A stretch of DNA of 23,240 nt from a virus: the IMG/VR virus record IMGVR_UViG_3300034378_000006, positions 1 through 23,240 of that record; one strand, given 5' to 3'. The translations under genes and the position numbers were made by a program. Numbering within the stretch: the first letter of the stretch is position 1; each line of letters begins with the position of its first letter. Shown piece by piece: positions 1 through 7,987 of this stretch. The notes under the pieces are model-generated. The model was not told the DNA's origin. It did not search any database and was given only the letters and a program-made list of their open reading frames with translations.

Positions 1-452
1 AAGATGCGCTCAATAAGACTTTGCACACCCTTGGACTTATGAAGGTCACCCGCATTAAGAGTGAAGAATTTGAATGCAGGAATAATCTCTTGTTCGATGA
101 AATCACCAAGGTTTGGAATTGCGCCACCAACTTCACGTTCACGGAACTGGCGCATAAGAAGTGCTACTGTATCCTTGAAGTGATCAGTATCCAGATACAG
201 CGCTGCATATTCCAAAATGAAATCTATGACCACAGTACCATCATTTGAGTTGAGATACTTCTGGAAGTCGTTACTCCCAAGAAGATCCATAGAGTTCGTA
301 ACCTTGATCTCCTGTACACGGAGATAAAGTTTTTCAAACATATCTGCCAATGCTCTGAGAACATCGTCATACTGTGCGTTATCTTGGAGGAATACCAACG
401 ACTGATTCGTGGCATCCTTTAGAAACTCATAGAAGTTGAATGTCTGTGGCAT
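1..452 (-). CDS. baseplate wedge protein, gp7/P2 gpI-like N-terminal part (partial, runs off the left edge)
   Basis: An open frame begins with ATG at 452-450 and stays open to base 1, giving about 150 residues that start MPQTFNFYEFLKDATNQS and include LLGSNDFQKYLNS and KSKGVQSLIERI. There is no stop inside the window, so only the N-terminus is seen. It follows the gp6-like gene after only 3 nt, with an AGGA ribosome site inside the end of that gene, so the two are co-translated neighbours. In T4 (6-7) and P2 (J-I) the gene after the gp6/J homologue encodes the third wedge component. The KSKGxxxLIExI ending resembles the region of gpI-type tail proteins before their beta domain. The assignment rests on position and this weak resemblance; a tail protein is likely, the exact identity is inferred. 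Confidence 0.6.
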   Translation of the reverse strand, partial: MPQTFNFYEFLKDATNQSLVFLQDNAQYDDVLRALADMFEKLYLRVQEIKVTNSMDLLGSNDFQKYLNSNDGTVVIDFILEYAALYLDTDHFKDTVALLMRQFREREVGGAIPNLGDFIEQEIIPAFKFFTLNAGDLHKSKGVQSLIERI

Positions 453-455
453 AGT

Positions 456-2669
456 TTATCCTAATTGAATCGATCCGAGAATTGCAAACTCGGCATCAAG
501 CAATTGGTAGTCACCGAGACTGTCCACTCTTGCTGCAACCTCTGGACTTCTAGGTGTTAGGGTGACAATTGCTCTTGCCACACCGGGAACATCATTGATA
601 AGATTGTTGAAGTCAACTGTATTGAGTCTTCCACCAAGTTCATTGTTACTTGGTAGGAATGCGTTAACAATTTCTGTTCGGATAGAGTTGGTAACTTCCT
701 CTGTCGTAATAATACTGGTTTCGTCCTTACGGAAGACAACACGCACATCAAAGGTTTGATATATCGGAGCAAGGATGTGGTTACGAACGGTAACCATCTT
801 GATCTTGTCCATATCTTCCAGCATGGTTTCCTTGGTTTCTACGTTCAAGTATCCACCATTCTCAGGAACAGGAACGACGAAAACGTCATTAGAGTTGAAG
901 CAACTATCCGGATAAACTCTTACGTTACCAAGAAGAAGTTGGTTGTTTGGTTTCACAAAGATAGAAGCAAGAACACTGGCGTTACCAGTGGTTGTATCCA
1001 ACTCAGTCTCATCTAGAAGGAAGACACCCTTGACCACGTACCAACCCTTAACATCACCTTCTCTATCACAGCAACACTCTTGAGAGACATAACCCTCAGT
1101 GTTGAAGACGAACGAGTCGAAGCGAGTGAAACACTTGATACCGTTGATGTAGAGTTCTACGTTATCCTTTGTGATAGCAGGATATTGTTGGGTATCGGGA
1201 TCTTGATTAGGGTTCAACACTTCCAACTCAAAGTGAATAACTGTGCAACATTCAGTGTTACCCACTAATGATACGTTTTGACTAATCAATGATCCGCGAT
1301 TATCACCACACGCTCTGGAAGTATCAGCATACAGCGCAGATGTTGTACCGAAGTTCAATAGCGTTCCTACGTTTACATCATTGCCTTCTAGATCAGGAAG
1401 TGGAAGAATATCTCCGTTCTCAACTGTATAGCGTTCATAGAATCCACGGAAATCCCAATCAGTTGGAATCTTCTTTTGTTCATCGTATCCTGTAATCGTT
1501 TGTAGGGTGTAGTCTGCCCAATCAGGGTTGGTGACAACGTTCTTACAAGGAGATGGCAGAAGACCCGCTTCTACTGCTTCCTGATAGTTAAACGCCGCAG
1601 CATCTACAACGAAAGGATATTCACCTAGCACGAACCACTTGTAATCAAAGTTATTCACCAAGCGGTTTTGAATGCCGAAGTAGAGTGGAGCAAACTTCTT
1701 GATTCTGCTTAGGGTTTCGATATTGATACCCTCGGAACTCTCGTTTGCTTGGGTTACAGTGAATTGACCTTGGATTGTATCAAGCGGATCTTCCGGGTTA
1801 ACAAAGAAAATCGTGTCTGAAAGTTCGTCAATAGCGTTGGCATCTACCTGACCATCAGATCCGAGAGTAGCAAGATACTCAATGCGGATTGTGCGTCCTG
1901 CCTCTGGAATCTTACCGAAGTTACCTTCAGCAAATAGAATCTCAAGTAGACCCTTAGGGTTGATGTATGGTACATAGATCTGCGATTCGGGACCACTATA
2001 GAACCAAGTTAGTACGCTTTCCCATTTCTCTTCTTCAGCAGAGTCGTTCAATACATAGACTTCGATGCTCTTAGTGTCTACGAATGGGTTTGGAATCTCA
2101 AAACTCTGTAGTTCTGTACCATCACTGGTGAATTGAATCGAAAGTGGAATACCCTGTGCCAACTCCAAAGATACGACATTAGGATCAGTATTGTCTGCTG
2201 TATCCGGATCTTTGATGGTCATAATCGTATCGCCAGTATTGGTGAATACGAGTGCCTTATTTCTATCGTTTGTGGTTCTAGTGGTAAATCTGGTATTCTT
2301 AGGGAGAACAGCAGTCCATCCGAAGTAAGGATCAATGTTATCTTGGATACCCATTGCCTCAAAATCAGGGGTTACTGTGACAGAAACACGGGAACCGGAG
2401 AACCCATGTGCCTTATATCCCACAAGATTGCCCAACATGTTACCAGTTTCATACAGACTACAGGTGTTGATATACTGTTCGTTTGCCATGGAGTTGATAT
2501 AGTTACCAAAAATGGCACCAGTATATGAAAACATGTTGACCAATTGACTCATAAAGGAACCTTCAAAGTTGGCATCCTTGAAAGTATCGGTTGCACGAAG
2601 GAACTCAATCAGTCCTTCTTTTAACCCTCTATAGTCAATATCGCGGAAATTGAGTTTTTGTTCTGACAT
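456..2669 (-). CDS. 6: baseplate wedge protein gp6-like (Baseplate_J family)
   Basis: This 737-residue protein is a little longer than T4 gp6 (660). In T4, two gp6 copies with gp25 and gp7 form each baseplate wedge and close the iris ring around the hub. The N-terminus (residues 8-85: DIDYRGLKEGLIEFLRATDT, then FKDANFEGSFMSQLVNMFSY and a leucine-rich helical stretch) matches the conserved start of gp6 proteins. The C-terminal third has the DVRVVFRKDETSIITTEEV and LNNVDF-like/VPGVARAIV pattern of baseplate J domains. The middle part (about residues 440-560) is Cys-rich, with NTECCTVIHFE and SQECCCDREG, which is unusual for a phage structural protein. The start is supported by an AGGA overlapping the stop of the preceding gp25-like gene. 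Confidence 0.88.
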   Translation of the reverse strand: MSEQKLNFRDIDYRGLKEGLIEFLRATDTFKDANFEGSFMSQLVNMFSYTGAIFGNYINSMANEQYINTCSLYETGNMLGNLVGYKAHGFSGSRVSVTVTPDFEAMGIQDNIDPYFGWTAVLPKNTRFTTRTTNDRNKALVFTNTGDTIMTIKDPDTADNTDPNVVSLELAQGIPLSIQFTSDGTELQSFEIPNPFVDTKSIEVYVLNDSAEEEKWESVLTWFYSGPESQIYVPYINPKGLLEILFAEGNFGKIPEAGRTIRIEYLATLGSDGQVDANAIDELSDTIFFVNPEDPLDTIQGQFTVTQANESSEGINIETLSRIKKFAPLYFGIQNRLVNNFDYKWFVLGEYPFVVDAAAFNYQEAVEAGLLPSPCKNVVTNPDWADYTLQTITGYDEQKKIPTDWDFRGFYERYTVENGDILPLPDLEGNDVNVGTLLNFGTTSALYADTSRACGDNRGSLISQNVSLVGNTECCTVIHFELEVLNPNQDPDTQQYPAITKDNVELYINGIKCFTRFDSFVFNTEGYVSQECCCDREGDVKGWYVVKGVFLLDETELDTTTGNASVLASIFVKPNNQLLLGNVRVYPDSCFNSNDVFVVPVPENGGYLNVETKETMLEDMDKIKMVTVRNHILAPIYQTFDVRVVFRKDETSIITTEEVTNSIRTEIVNAFLPSNNELGGRLNTVDFNNLINDVPGVARAIVTLTPRSPEVAARVDSLGDYQLLDAEFAILGSIQLG

Positions 2670-2678
2670 TGGTTAATC

Positions 2679-3095
2679 CTATCTACTTAGATCCTCAAAG
2701 GAGAGAGTTTCATCAAAAACACCTTGAGTTAATCCATCGTCTAGTAGGTATGCTATTGTGACTGTGACCTTATAGTTATTTATTTGGGAAAGGTTTACAT
2801 CTATTGTATTTATGCGTAATTGTGGTTCAATACCCTCAATAGATTTACGTATTTTGCTCTCTATTTCATAGGCGAGGATTTGTGGGGGATATGATTGCTC
2901 GAAAACTACGCTTTCCATGTCCGATCCGAAGATTGGTTCGAAGTTCTTATCACCGAAATTGGACATAAGAATAGCGTAAATCGACTGATTCACAGCATCA
3001 ATATCCTCTTTCATCTTGAGATCTCCACGGTCATCAAGATCGAAATTCCAAGGGATATCACGACGAAAAGCGAATGGAACTTTGTTGGTAAGCAT
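2679..3095 (-). CDS. 25: baseplate wedge protein gp25-like (GPW/gp25 family)
   Basis: This 138-residue protein has the length and layout of the GPW/gp25 family (T4 gp25 is 132 residues). These small proteins join the baseplate wedge to the sheath-initiating ring. Visible family features are the RRDIPWNFDLDDRGDLKMKE start, the LMSNFGDKNFEPIFGSDME segment (the family's GE/GD-x-x-x-P-x-FGS signature) and the C-terminal INNYKVTVTIAYLLDDG strand. It lies between the spike gene (stop 10 nt upstream) and gp6 (start 9 nt downstream), the same wedge gene neighbourhood as W-J in P2. An AAGGA site 6-8 nt before ATG supports the start. Confidence 0.9.
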   Translation of the reverse strand: MLTNKVPFAFRRDIPWNFDLDDRGDLKMKEDIDAVNQSIYAILMSNFGDKNFEPIFGSDMESVVFEQSYPPQILAYEIESKIRKSIEGIEPQLRINTIDVNLSQINNYKVTVTIAYLLDDGLTQGVFDETLSFEDLSR

Positions 3096-3105
3096 CTTTT
3101 ATTCC

Positions 3106-5289
3106 TTACTGTGCAACGTAACCGGGACAGAATGTCGGTAGAGTGAATCCATCTTGAGGATGATCCACAGAAGCAGAACCACCCGGAGGTGTAGCATTAC
3201 CGAGTACTTTAGCAATTACAGCACCAGAAACGATCATGTTAGGCGAACCGGGACTGTCAATAACTCCACACTTCACATTACCGTCAATCTGTACCTGTCC
3301 TGTAATTCTAACGTCACCATCCAACACAATGGTTGATGATTGAATTCTGAAGAATTCTGATGCTCTCATCTCCCAATGGGCAGCAGTAACTTCTACACAT
3401 GAATCTTGATAGTAGGTATAGCGGAAACCGTTAACCCACCTCTCCATATCACCCTCACAGAGTTCGAATCGTTGATCACCCTTGTTAAGTAGATAATATT
3501 GGTGACCTTCCTTCAAGTGGAAACCTTGGTTACCATTATCAAGTTGATAGGTTTGATTACCTTCGTGAAGATGGAAGCACTGATGACCCTTACGGAGTCT
3601 GAAGGTTTGGTTAGCATCTCCACCAATCTTAGACTCATGCAGCAAGAAGAATTGCGATCCTCTTTGCGTCTCGTTGTAAGTAATCTCATCAAATTGCCAG
3701 CGAGTATTCAGAATCTCAGAACCAGTATCCTCAATACCCTTATCAGCAACACCCGCTTCGGTATGCTGTGCGTTTTGATAATCCAGACTGGTATCCATCT
3801 TTGCCGCTGCTTCGTGCTGACCACTTGTTTCAAATGGACGTTCACCATTCAACTCAATGAAGTGGTGACCATCATCCAAATGCATATGTGCCCAACCCTT
3901 ATTCACGGTGATATTATGGTTACCAATATCGAGGTGTTGGTTATGACTACCACGGTGTTGACGGTAGTTTCTATCACCGATTTCGATCTCCATATTGTCG
4001 TTACCGGTGTACATTCTGGTATTACGGTCTACATTGAATGTCTCATTGACCTTATTAGCATAGTAGCGATAAACAAAGTCCTCAATAACAGTCTTTTCAC
4101 GACCCGGATTATGCTTACGTTCTTCGAAACGACCTAGAACTTGTTCGCGTTCTGATCCTTCAATATCATCATACGTAATATCGTTGTTCTTACGACCATC
4201 AAACGCCTGCGCAATAACTTGAATAGGATCAGGAAGGTTGGCAACAACGTTGGTTGGAGGATGATACGGAGTGGAAATAGGACCATCCGGACTGTTACCT
4301 TTACCACGCTGACGCTCATATACCTTCTTAATGGATCTTTCGTTAAGGAAATCATCCTTTTCACGACTGCTATCCAATTGAATCAATTCGGTGAAATACT
4401 TCGATGGATGGATATAGGTATGGCGCTCTTTAAGAATGTCTCTATCGACGATTTCACCTTGCGAATTGCGCTCGGTGCTGCACATAGGATACTCAGGTTT
4501 CCAATCATCACCACCTTCAAAGTCATGTTGGTGGGAATCGTCATCATCATTGTGACCCCACTTACGTTCGTTCCACAGATCAAGTTCTTGCTGTGACATA
4601 AGTTGGGTCAAAGCACTACTAGGTTTGATAGTATGGATACCATCATAACCCGGAGCATCTAGGTTTGCCTTACCATCAAACGCAATACGAATATCCTCTT
4701 GGAAGAAGTCAGATGGAAATAGCGGTTGTACCTCTTCTTCAGTCTTGATAGGTGGAGGAATCTGCTCAGATCCACCATCTCCGAAGGTATTCTTTCTAGT
4801 TTGTGGAGGATAGTCTTGTACAGGATGTTCGATCTGTTCGTCTTTAGGAGTTTCGTATTGATCCTTTTCATCGCTATAGTTGGTCTTATCATCGTATTGA
4901 CTAGACTTAGCGTATTCGTATTCGGTATCCTGTAACTTACCTTCCTTCTGTTGATAATCCTCTACGTCTTCAATGGCAGGCGCGGCAGCGAAGTAGACAG
5001 GGAAGTTGTGATCACCCGCTTCAAAGAATAGGAATACGTGACTACCGACATCCGGAACCTTGTAGGAACCAATGTTTCTTAGACCACCACCAAACCTTAG
5101 ATCGGTAGCGGGAATTGCCCAAGGCAATTGTTCAGTTTTGACATATGCTTTGTTGTCACTATGCACACCCAAGACACGAATCTTAACTCGTCCCGCTTTC
5201 TCTGGATCATTGACATCCTCGACCACACCACGATACATGAGTGGGTGGGTCAGAATATCATCACCAAACATATCAGAAACAACGCCCAT
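3106..5289 (-). CDS. 5: baseplate central spike, gp5-like with N-terminal OB fold and nonapeptide repeat region
   Basis: This 727-residue protein is the likely membrane-piercing spike. Residues 14-105 look like the gp5/VgrG OB fold (HPLMYRGVVEDVNDPEKAGR, then PDVGSHVFLFFEAGD). Residues 105-200 are acidic, Gln/Tyr/Lys-rich and probably extended. Residues 200-410 are not recognised, and I see no T4-lysozyme-type domain there. From about 429 to 482 and 557 to 620 there are two blocks of nine-residue repeats, each starting G-(N/H/D), for example GHQCFHLHE, GNQTYQLDN, GNQGFHLKE. These should form an intertwined beta helix like the octapeptide helix of T4 gp5. The C-terminus (PPGGSASVDHPQDG onward) is Pro/Gly-rich and may receive a PAAR-type tip. 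A GGGAG ribosome site precedes ATG, and the hub gene lies 9 nt upstream. Confidence 0.85.
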   Translation of the reverse strand: MGVVSDMFGDDILTHPLMYRGVVEDVNDPEKAGRVKIRVLGVHSDNKAYVKTEQLPWAIPATDLRFGGGLRNIGSYKVPDVGSHVFLFFEAGDHNFPVYFAAAPAIEDVEDYQQKEGKLQDTEYEYAKSSQYDDKTNYSDEKDQYETPKDEQIEHPVQDYPPQTRKNTFGDGGSEQIPPPIKTEEEVQPLFPSDFFQEDIRIAFDGKANLDAPGYDGIHTIKPSSALTQLMSQQELDLWNERKWGHNDDDDSHQHDFEGGDDWKPEYPMCSTERNSQGEIVDRDILKERHTYIHPSKYFTELIQLDSSREKDDFLNERSIKKVYERQRGKGNSPDGPISTPYHPPTNVVANLPDPIQVIAQAFDGRKNNDITYDDIEGSEREQVLGRFEERKHNPGREKTVIEDFVYRYYANKVNETFNVDRNTRMYTGNDNMEIEIGDRNYRQHRGSHNQHLDIGNHNITVNKGWAHMHLDDGHHFIELNGERPFETSGQHEAAAKMDTSLDYQNAQHTEAGVADKGIEDTGSEILNTRWQFDEITYNETQRGSQFFLLHESKIGGDANQTFRLRKGHQCFHLHEGNQTYQLDNGNQGFHLKEGHQYYLLNKGDQRFELCEGDMERWVNGFRYTYYQDSCVEVTAAHWEMRASEFFRIQSSTIVLDGDVRITGQVQIDGNVKCGVIDSPGSPNMIVSGAVIAKVLGNATPPGGSASVDHPQDGFTLPTFCPGYVAQ
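3430..3621 (-). repeat. spike nonapeptide repeat block 2
   Basis: These bases encode spike residues 557-620 as about seven consecutive nine-residue units that begin GD, GH or GN and mostly continue Q-x-(F/Y)-x-L. The period is nine residues (27 bp), not the eight of the classic T4 gp5 VxGxxxxx helix. The units are divergent in DNA, so this is a protein-level repeat and not a recent DNA duplication. Confidence 0.75.
3844..4005 (-). repeat. spike nonapeptide repeat block 1
   Basis: These bases encode spike residues 429-482: six nine-residue units beginning GND, GDR, GSH, GNH, GWA and GHH, many with N/H at positions 2-4 and a hydrophobic residue near position 7. The block is separated from block 2 by about 75 non-repeating residues, implying an interrupted beta helix. 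Confidence 0.7.
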
Positions 5290-5298
5290 GAAATCTCC

Positions 5299-6597
5299 CT
5301 AGTGTAAGAAATCGCCTCTACGGGACAATGCTAATACTTGACGATATGGAACACCCTTCGTATTCCAAGTATGCGATACGGTTCTCACAAACCATTCGCC
5401 TTCCAACTCTTCAATGTTTTCGTTGGCACCCTTTGCCTTGTTCATAACCTTAATCGAGTCTCCTGCCTTCATAAGTTTTTCACCAGTGATACCATTGATC
5501 AGAACGTTGGTTTGAACCTGTGCAGCAATAGCGGTAAGCAGTTGGTTGTACACCAATGCCTTACATGTTTCTTTATCCTTCTCGCCACGATAACCTGTAG
5601 GAATATGGAACCCAAACATATTATTGATGTCTGTAGGTTCTTCAAACATGTTGTTAACTTCTTGGATAGGTCGCTTCATATAACCGTTCTTAAGCGTGTA
5701 TTCTTTCTTTTTGAACCAATTGAAGCGTTCGGCAGACGCGCCGGAAAGACCAATCTTATAGAACTCCTTGTGGACAAACTCAGGATAGTAGTCGTTAATA
5801 ACCTTCTGCGTATCCTTCTGTGCATCAGCAATAGACGTTACCACAATGTCTTGAATATTGAGTTCATGTTGATCTCCCTCATCCATGATAGTTTCGAGAG
5901 ATCGGAAGTGGAATTGGTTCTTCAGATCAAACCACGTATGGAAACCACCCGCACCTTGCTTAGATAACGCATAGCGCTTCAAGTAGTTAAGTGTCTTGTG
6001 AGGACTCCAAAATGGAATACAGAAACTCTCCAATTTACCCTTGGTGATTTCTACTGTCTCTGTTCCACCTTCTAGCGTTCCAATGCGGTAGTCTTGTGGA
6101 GACTTGTTAAGAAAAACCTTAAAGAGATCCTTAACAATATCGCTAATCTTCTGATCCTTGTATCCCTTAGATACTTTCCAAACTAGCAAGTTACGATATG
6201 CAGGGAACTGAGCGATTGTGACGGTAAACTCATCATAAGCGGAACCAACCACGTGACCTTGTTCTTGTCCAACAACATTCAGGATTTCAAACTTGAGTTT
6301 GGTGCCACCCTCTTCACCATACGCTCCACCCTCTTCGCGGTTCGAACGTAAGGTCATCTCAAGATAATCGTATCCCTCGCGCATCAAGACTGCCATTTTG
6401 AACTTACCACGGTCAGAGAACTTCACTGTTCCAAAAACCACGAACTGACTGATGGATTCCTGTAGTTTGACTTCAATAACATCCTGCGGATCTAGTTGAG
6501 GTCCGTAGGGAGAAGGTTCACCATCTTTATTGACAGGGATGATCTTAGGAACTTCGTTATTGAACGTACCGAAAGTTAGTTCACTCGGTCTGGTCAT
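5299..6597 (-). CDS. 27: baseplate hub protein gp27-like
   Basis: This 432-residue protein (T4 gp27 is 391) lies directly before the spike gene, as hub and spike genes commonly do in contractile phages. Hub proteins form the trimeric ring that connects the tail tube to the spike. Sequence support includes a start typical of a structural protein (MTRPSELTFGTFNNEV), the VKLQESISQFVVFGTVKF region corresponding to a tube-like domain, and the long middle segment FWSPHKTLNYLKRYALSKQG followed by GGFHTWFDLKNQFHFRSLE, the 'two-step residence' pattern of gp27/gpD hubs. The C-terminus LEGEWFVRTVSHTWNTKGVP is the usual closing strand pair. Its ATG shares its A with the TAA of the small upstream gene (TAATG), implying coupled translation. 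Confidence 0.82.
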   Translation of the reverse strand: MTRPSELTFGTFNNEVPKIIPVNKDGEPSPYGPQLDPQDVIEVKLQESISQFVVFGTVKFSDRGKFKMAVLMREGYDYLEMTLRSNREEGGAYGEEGGTKLKFEILNVVGQEQGHVVGSAYDEFTVTIAQFPAYRNLLVWKVSKGYKDQKISDIVKDLFKVFLNKSPQDYRIGTLEGGTETVEITKGKLESFCIPFWSPHKTLNYLKRYALSKQGAGGFHTWFDLKNQFHFRSLETIMDEGDQHELNIQDIVVTSIADAQKDTQKVINDYYPEFVHKEFYKIGLSGASAERFNWFKKKEYTLKNGYMKRPIQEVNNMFEEPTDINNMFGFHIPTGYRGEKDKETCKALVYNQLLTAIAAQVQTNVLINGITGEKLMKAGDSIKVMNKAKGANENIEELEGEWFVRTVSHTWNTKGVPYRQVLALSRRGDFLH

Positions 6598-6740
6598 TAC
6601 TTTTCCATTTCCATCCGTTTTAGATACTGATCGTACAGATTAACTACAAGATCGAACTCGTCTATCATCATTGCGTCTGTTTCCTGTATTCCCAACTTGA
6701 TCGACAGTAACAGATTGAATTGCGAAGACAAGATGGTCAT
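6597..6740 (-). CDS. small protein, gp51/tail-chaperone-like position, in the -1 frame after the gp26-like gene
   Basis: A 47-codon frame begins with ATG at 6740-6738 (MTILSSQFNLLLSIKLGIQE) and ends TAA at 6599-6597, sharing one base with the hub start codon (TAATG). It fills the otherwise empty 157-base gap between the gp26-like and hub genes, and its content is helical and acidic (MIDEFDLVVNLYDQYLKR), resembling the ends of small hub-assembly proteins that accompany gp26 in T4-like phages. There is only a weak AGAAGA upstream. The frame is also open upstream in -1 relative to the end of the gp26-like gene, from just after a TGA near 6796 through that gene's TAA, so it might be reached by frameshift or by reinitiation. 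The function is not certain. Confidence 0.6.
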   Translation of the reverse strand: MTILSSQFNLLLSIKLGIQETDAMMIDEFDLVVNLYDQYLKRMEMEK

Positions 6741-6754
6741 GTAGTCTTCTACGG

Positions 6755-7987
6755 TTAGAAATCGTAGAAGAATAGAATAAAATCCGATATCTCAAATCCT
6801 CCCGCACTTTCATTGTAGGTCTTCACCCATTCATTGATAGTGCCGAAGAACGCTTTTTGATTCTCATCATACGCTTTGGAAATCTGACGCAGATGATCAT
6901 AAGAAAGACTGTTAACGAGTTGAATCCTTTGATCCGGACTCATAATGTTAGCAACTCCATCTTGTACATATGCCTTGACACACATAGCAATGGAGAGGAT
7001 ACTCAAAGATGCATTAGGATTACGCAAGCATTCTTGCTGAACGTAAAGCATATCGCCGCGAGTTGGCATCATAAGATACAGACCAACGTTTTCGTCTACA
7101 TCCACATATCCGATTGGATTCTGGATAAAGAGATTGCGGTTGGCGCGGAGATGATCAAGAAGTTCGCTTAGGTTGATATCGATATACTCAACCTTCTTCT
7201 CATCACCTTTCTTCTTTTTCGATACCTTTTTCTTAGGTTTCGGTTCAGGATCTTCAATTGTTACCTTGAAGTTTGCTTCCTCGCCTCTGGACATCAAGCG
7301 AGTATAAACCAACAGGTAAACCCAATCGTAGATTGTTAGGTTCTCAATTGGGAAGTTGTTAACAATGCAACGACGAAGGACCACATCCAAAGCATTGGTA
7401 AGAGCGAACTCTAGTTCCTGTGCCTTGTGAAGATAATCCTCATCATCTTTATCCAGATCTCGGGAGCGACCTTCGAATATCTCTAACTGCTTCGAAAGAT
7501 ACTTGTACTCTTCCACAGTCATACTCTTCAATTGAATCACATGTTCATCGCTTGAGAGAAGATGTACTTCATCAGAGTATACTTGAGAAGAGAAGTTACT
7601 GAGAAACTGACCAAACTCCACCGCATTAACTTGCTTCGTTTCTGTGATAGGATTAGATGGTGGATCTTCCTTTTGAACCTTTTTGGCAGCACTTTTCTTC
7701 TTTTTCGATACCTTTTTCTTAGGTTTCGATTCAGGTTTAGGTTCTGGTGGAGTTTCCTGTACGGGTTCATTTTCCTGTTTAGGAATATCGACCATATCAG
7801 GAAATAGTCGTTTCTTCATCTCCATCGCGTTTTTGCGGATTTCTGGATGCTCATTGGGGTTGTTGATCATAGCGTCGAGATACGCTGGATCGATCTCCCG
7901 ATTGGTCTGGTTCATAGCAGCGGGTTGTCCAGTACCCGGAACCTTTCCAAAGAACATATTATCGTCAATGAAACCTTGATTAGACAT
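6755..7987 (-). CDS. 26: gp26-like baseplate protein (T4_baseplate family) with Lys-rich insertions
   Basis: This 410-residue protein is about twice the length of T4 gp26 (208). The recognisable part is residues 195-245 (LTNALDVVLRRCIVNNFPIE, then LTIYDWVYLLVYTRLMSRG), matching the conserved 'I-x-x-L-T-x-x-D-x-x-Y-L-L' core of gp26-like proteins that assist hub assembly. In that family the next segment often carries a Cys cluster; here it is replaced by a Lys-rich tract, PKKKVSKKKK at 251-260. The same motif occurs at 89-98 in a Pro/Lys linker. The N-terminal 80 residues are polar and proline-rich. It follows the tube gene and precedes the hub. The start has a GGGAG site, and the whole start region is tandemly duplicated upstream. 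Family assignment is by motif and position. Confidence 0.65.
   Translation of the reverse strand: MSNQGFIDDNMFFGKVPGTGQPAAMNQTNREIDPAYLDAMINNPNEHPEIRKNAMEMKKRLFPDMVDIPKQENEPVQETPPEPKPESKPKKKVSKKKKSAAKKVQKEDPPSNPITETKQVNAVEFGQFLSNFSSQVYSDEVHLLSSDEHVIQLKSMTVEEYKYLSKQLEIFEGRSRDLDKDDEDYLHKAQELEFALTNALDVVLRRCIVNNFPIENLTIYDWVYLLVYTRLMSRGEEANFKVTIEDPEPKPKKKVSKKKKGDEKKVEYIDINLSELLDHLRANRNLFIQNPIGYVDVDENVGLYLMMPTRGDMLYVQQECLRNPNASLSILSIAMCVKAYVQDGVANIMSPDQRIQLVNSLSYDHLRQISKAYDENQKAFFGTINEWVKTYNESAGGFEISDFILFFYDF
7208..7242 (-). repeat. 35-bp direct repeat, copy B (Lys-rich motif of gp26-like gene)
   Basis: This stretch is identical over 35 bases to 7694-7728, on the same strand and exactly 486 bp (162 codons) away. 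It encodes the PKKKVSKKKK motif at residues 251-260. Identity at the nucleotide level points to recent duplication or gene conversion. Confidence 0.9.
7694..7728 (-). repeat. 35-bp direct repeat, copy A (Lys-rich motif of gp26-like gene)
   Basis: This is the partner of 7208-7242, encoding PKKKVSKKKK at residues 89-98 of the gp26-like protein. The in-frame spacing means recombination between copies would remove 162 codons without breaking the reading frame. Confidence 0.9.

Noticed and set aside
2815-2824. CATAAATA on the minus strand inside the gp25-like gene, a possible promoter for gp6.
   Set aside because: It falls within conserved coding sequence and the gp25-gp6 gap is only 9 nt with coupled ribosome sites, so chance occurrence is more likely.
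3499-4137. 212-residue plus-strand frame opposite the spike gene.
   Set aside because: It arises from the repetitive Gly/His/Asn codons of the spike repeats read in reverse; no start signals and no recognisable protein.
5338-5967. 209-residue plus-strand frame opposite the hub gene.
   Set aside because: Antisense of a recognised gp27-like gene with no ribosome site; composition matches a shadow frame.
7683-7979. 98-residue plus-strand frame opposite the gp26-like gene.
   Set aside because: Phe/Leu/Ser-rich antisense of a Lys-rich coding region, with no ribosome site; a shadow of the real gene.
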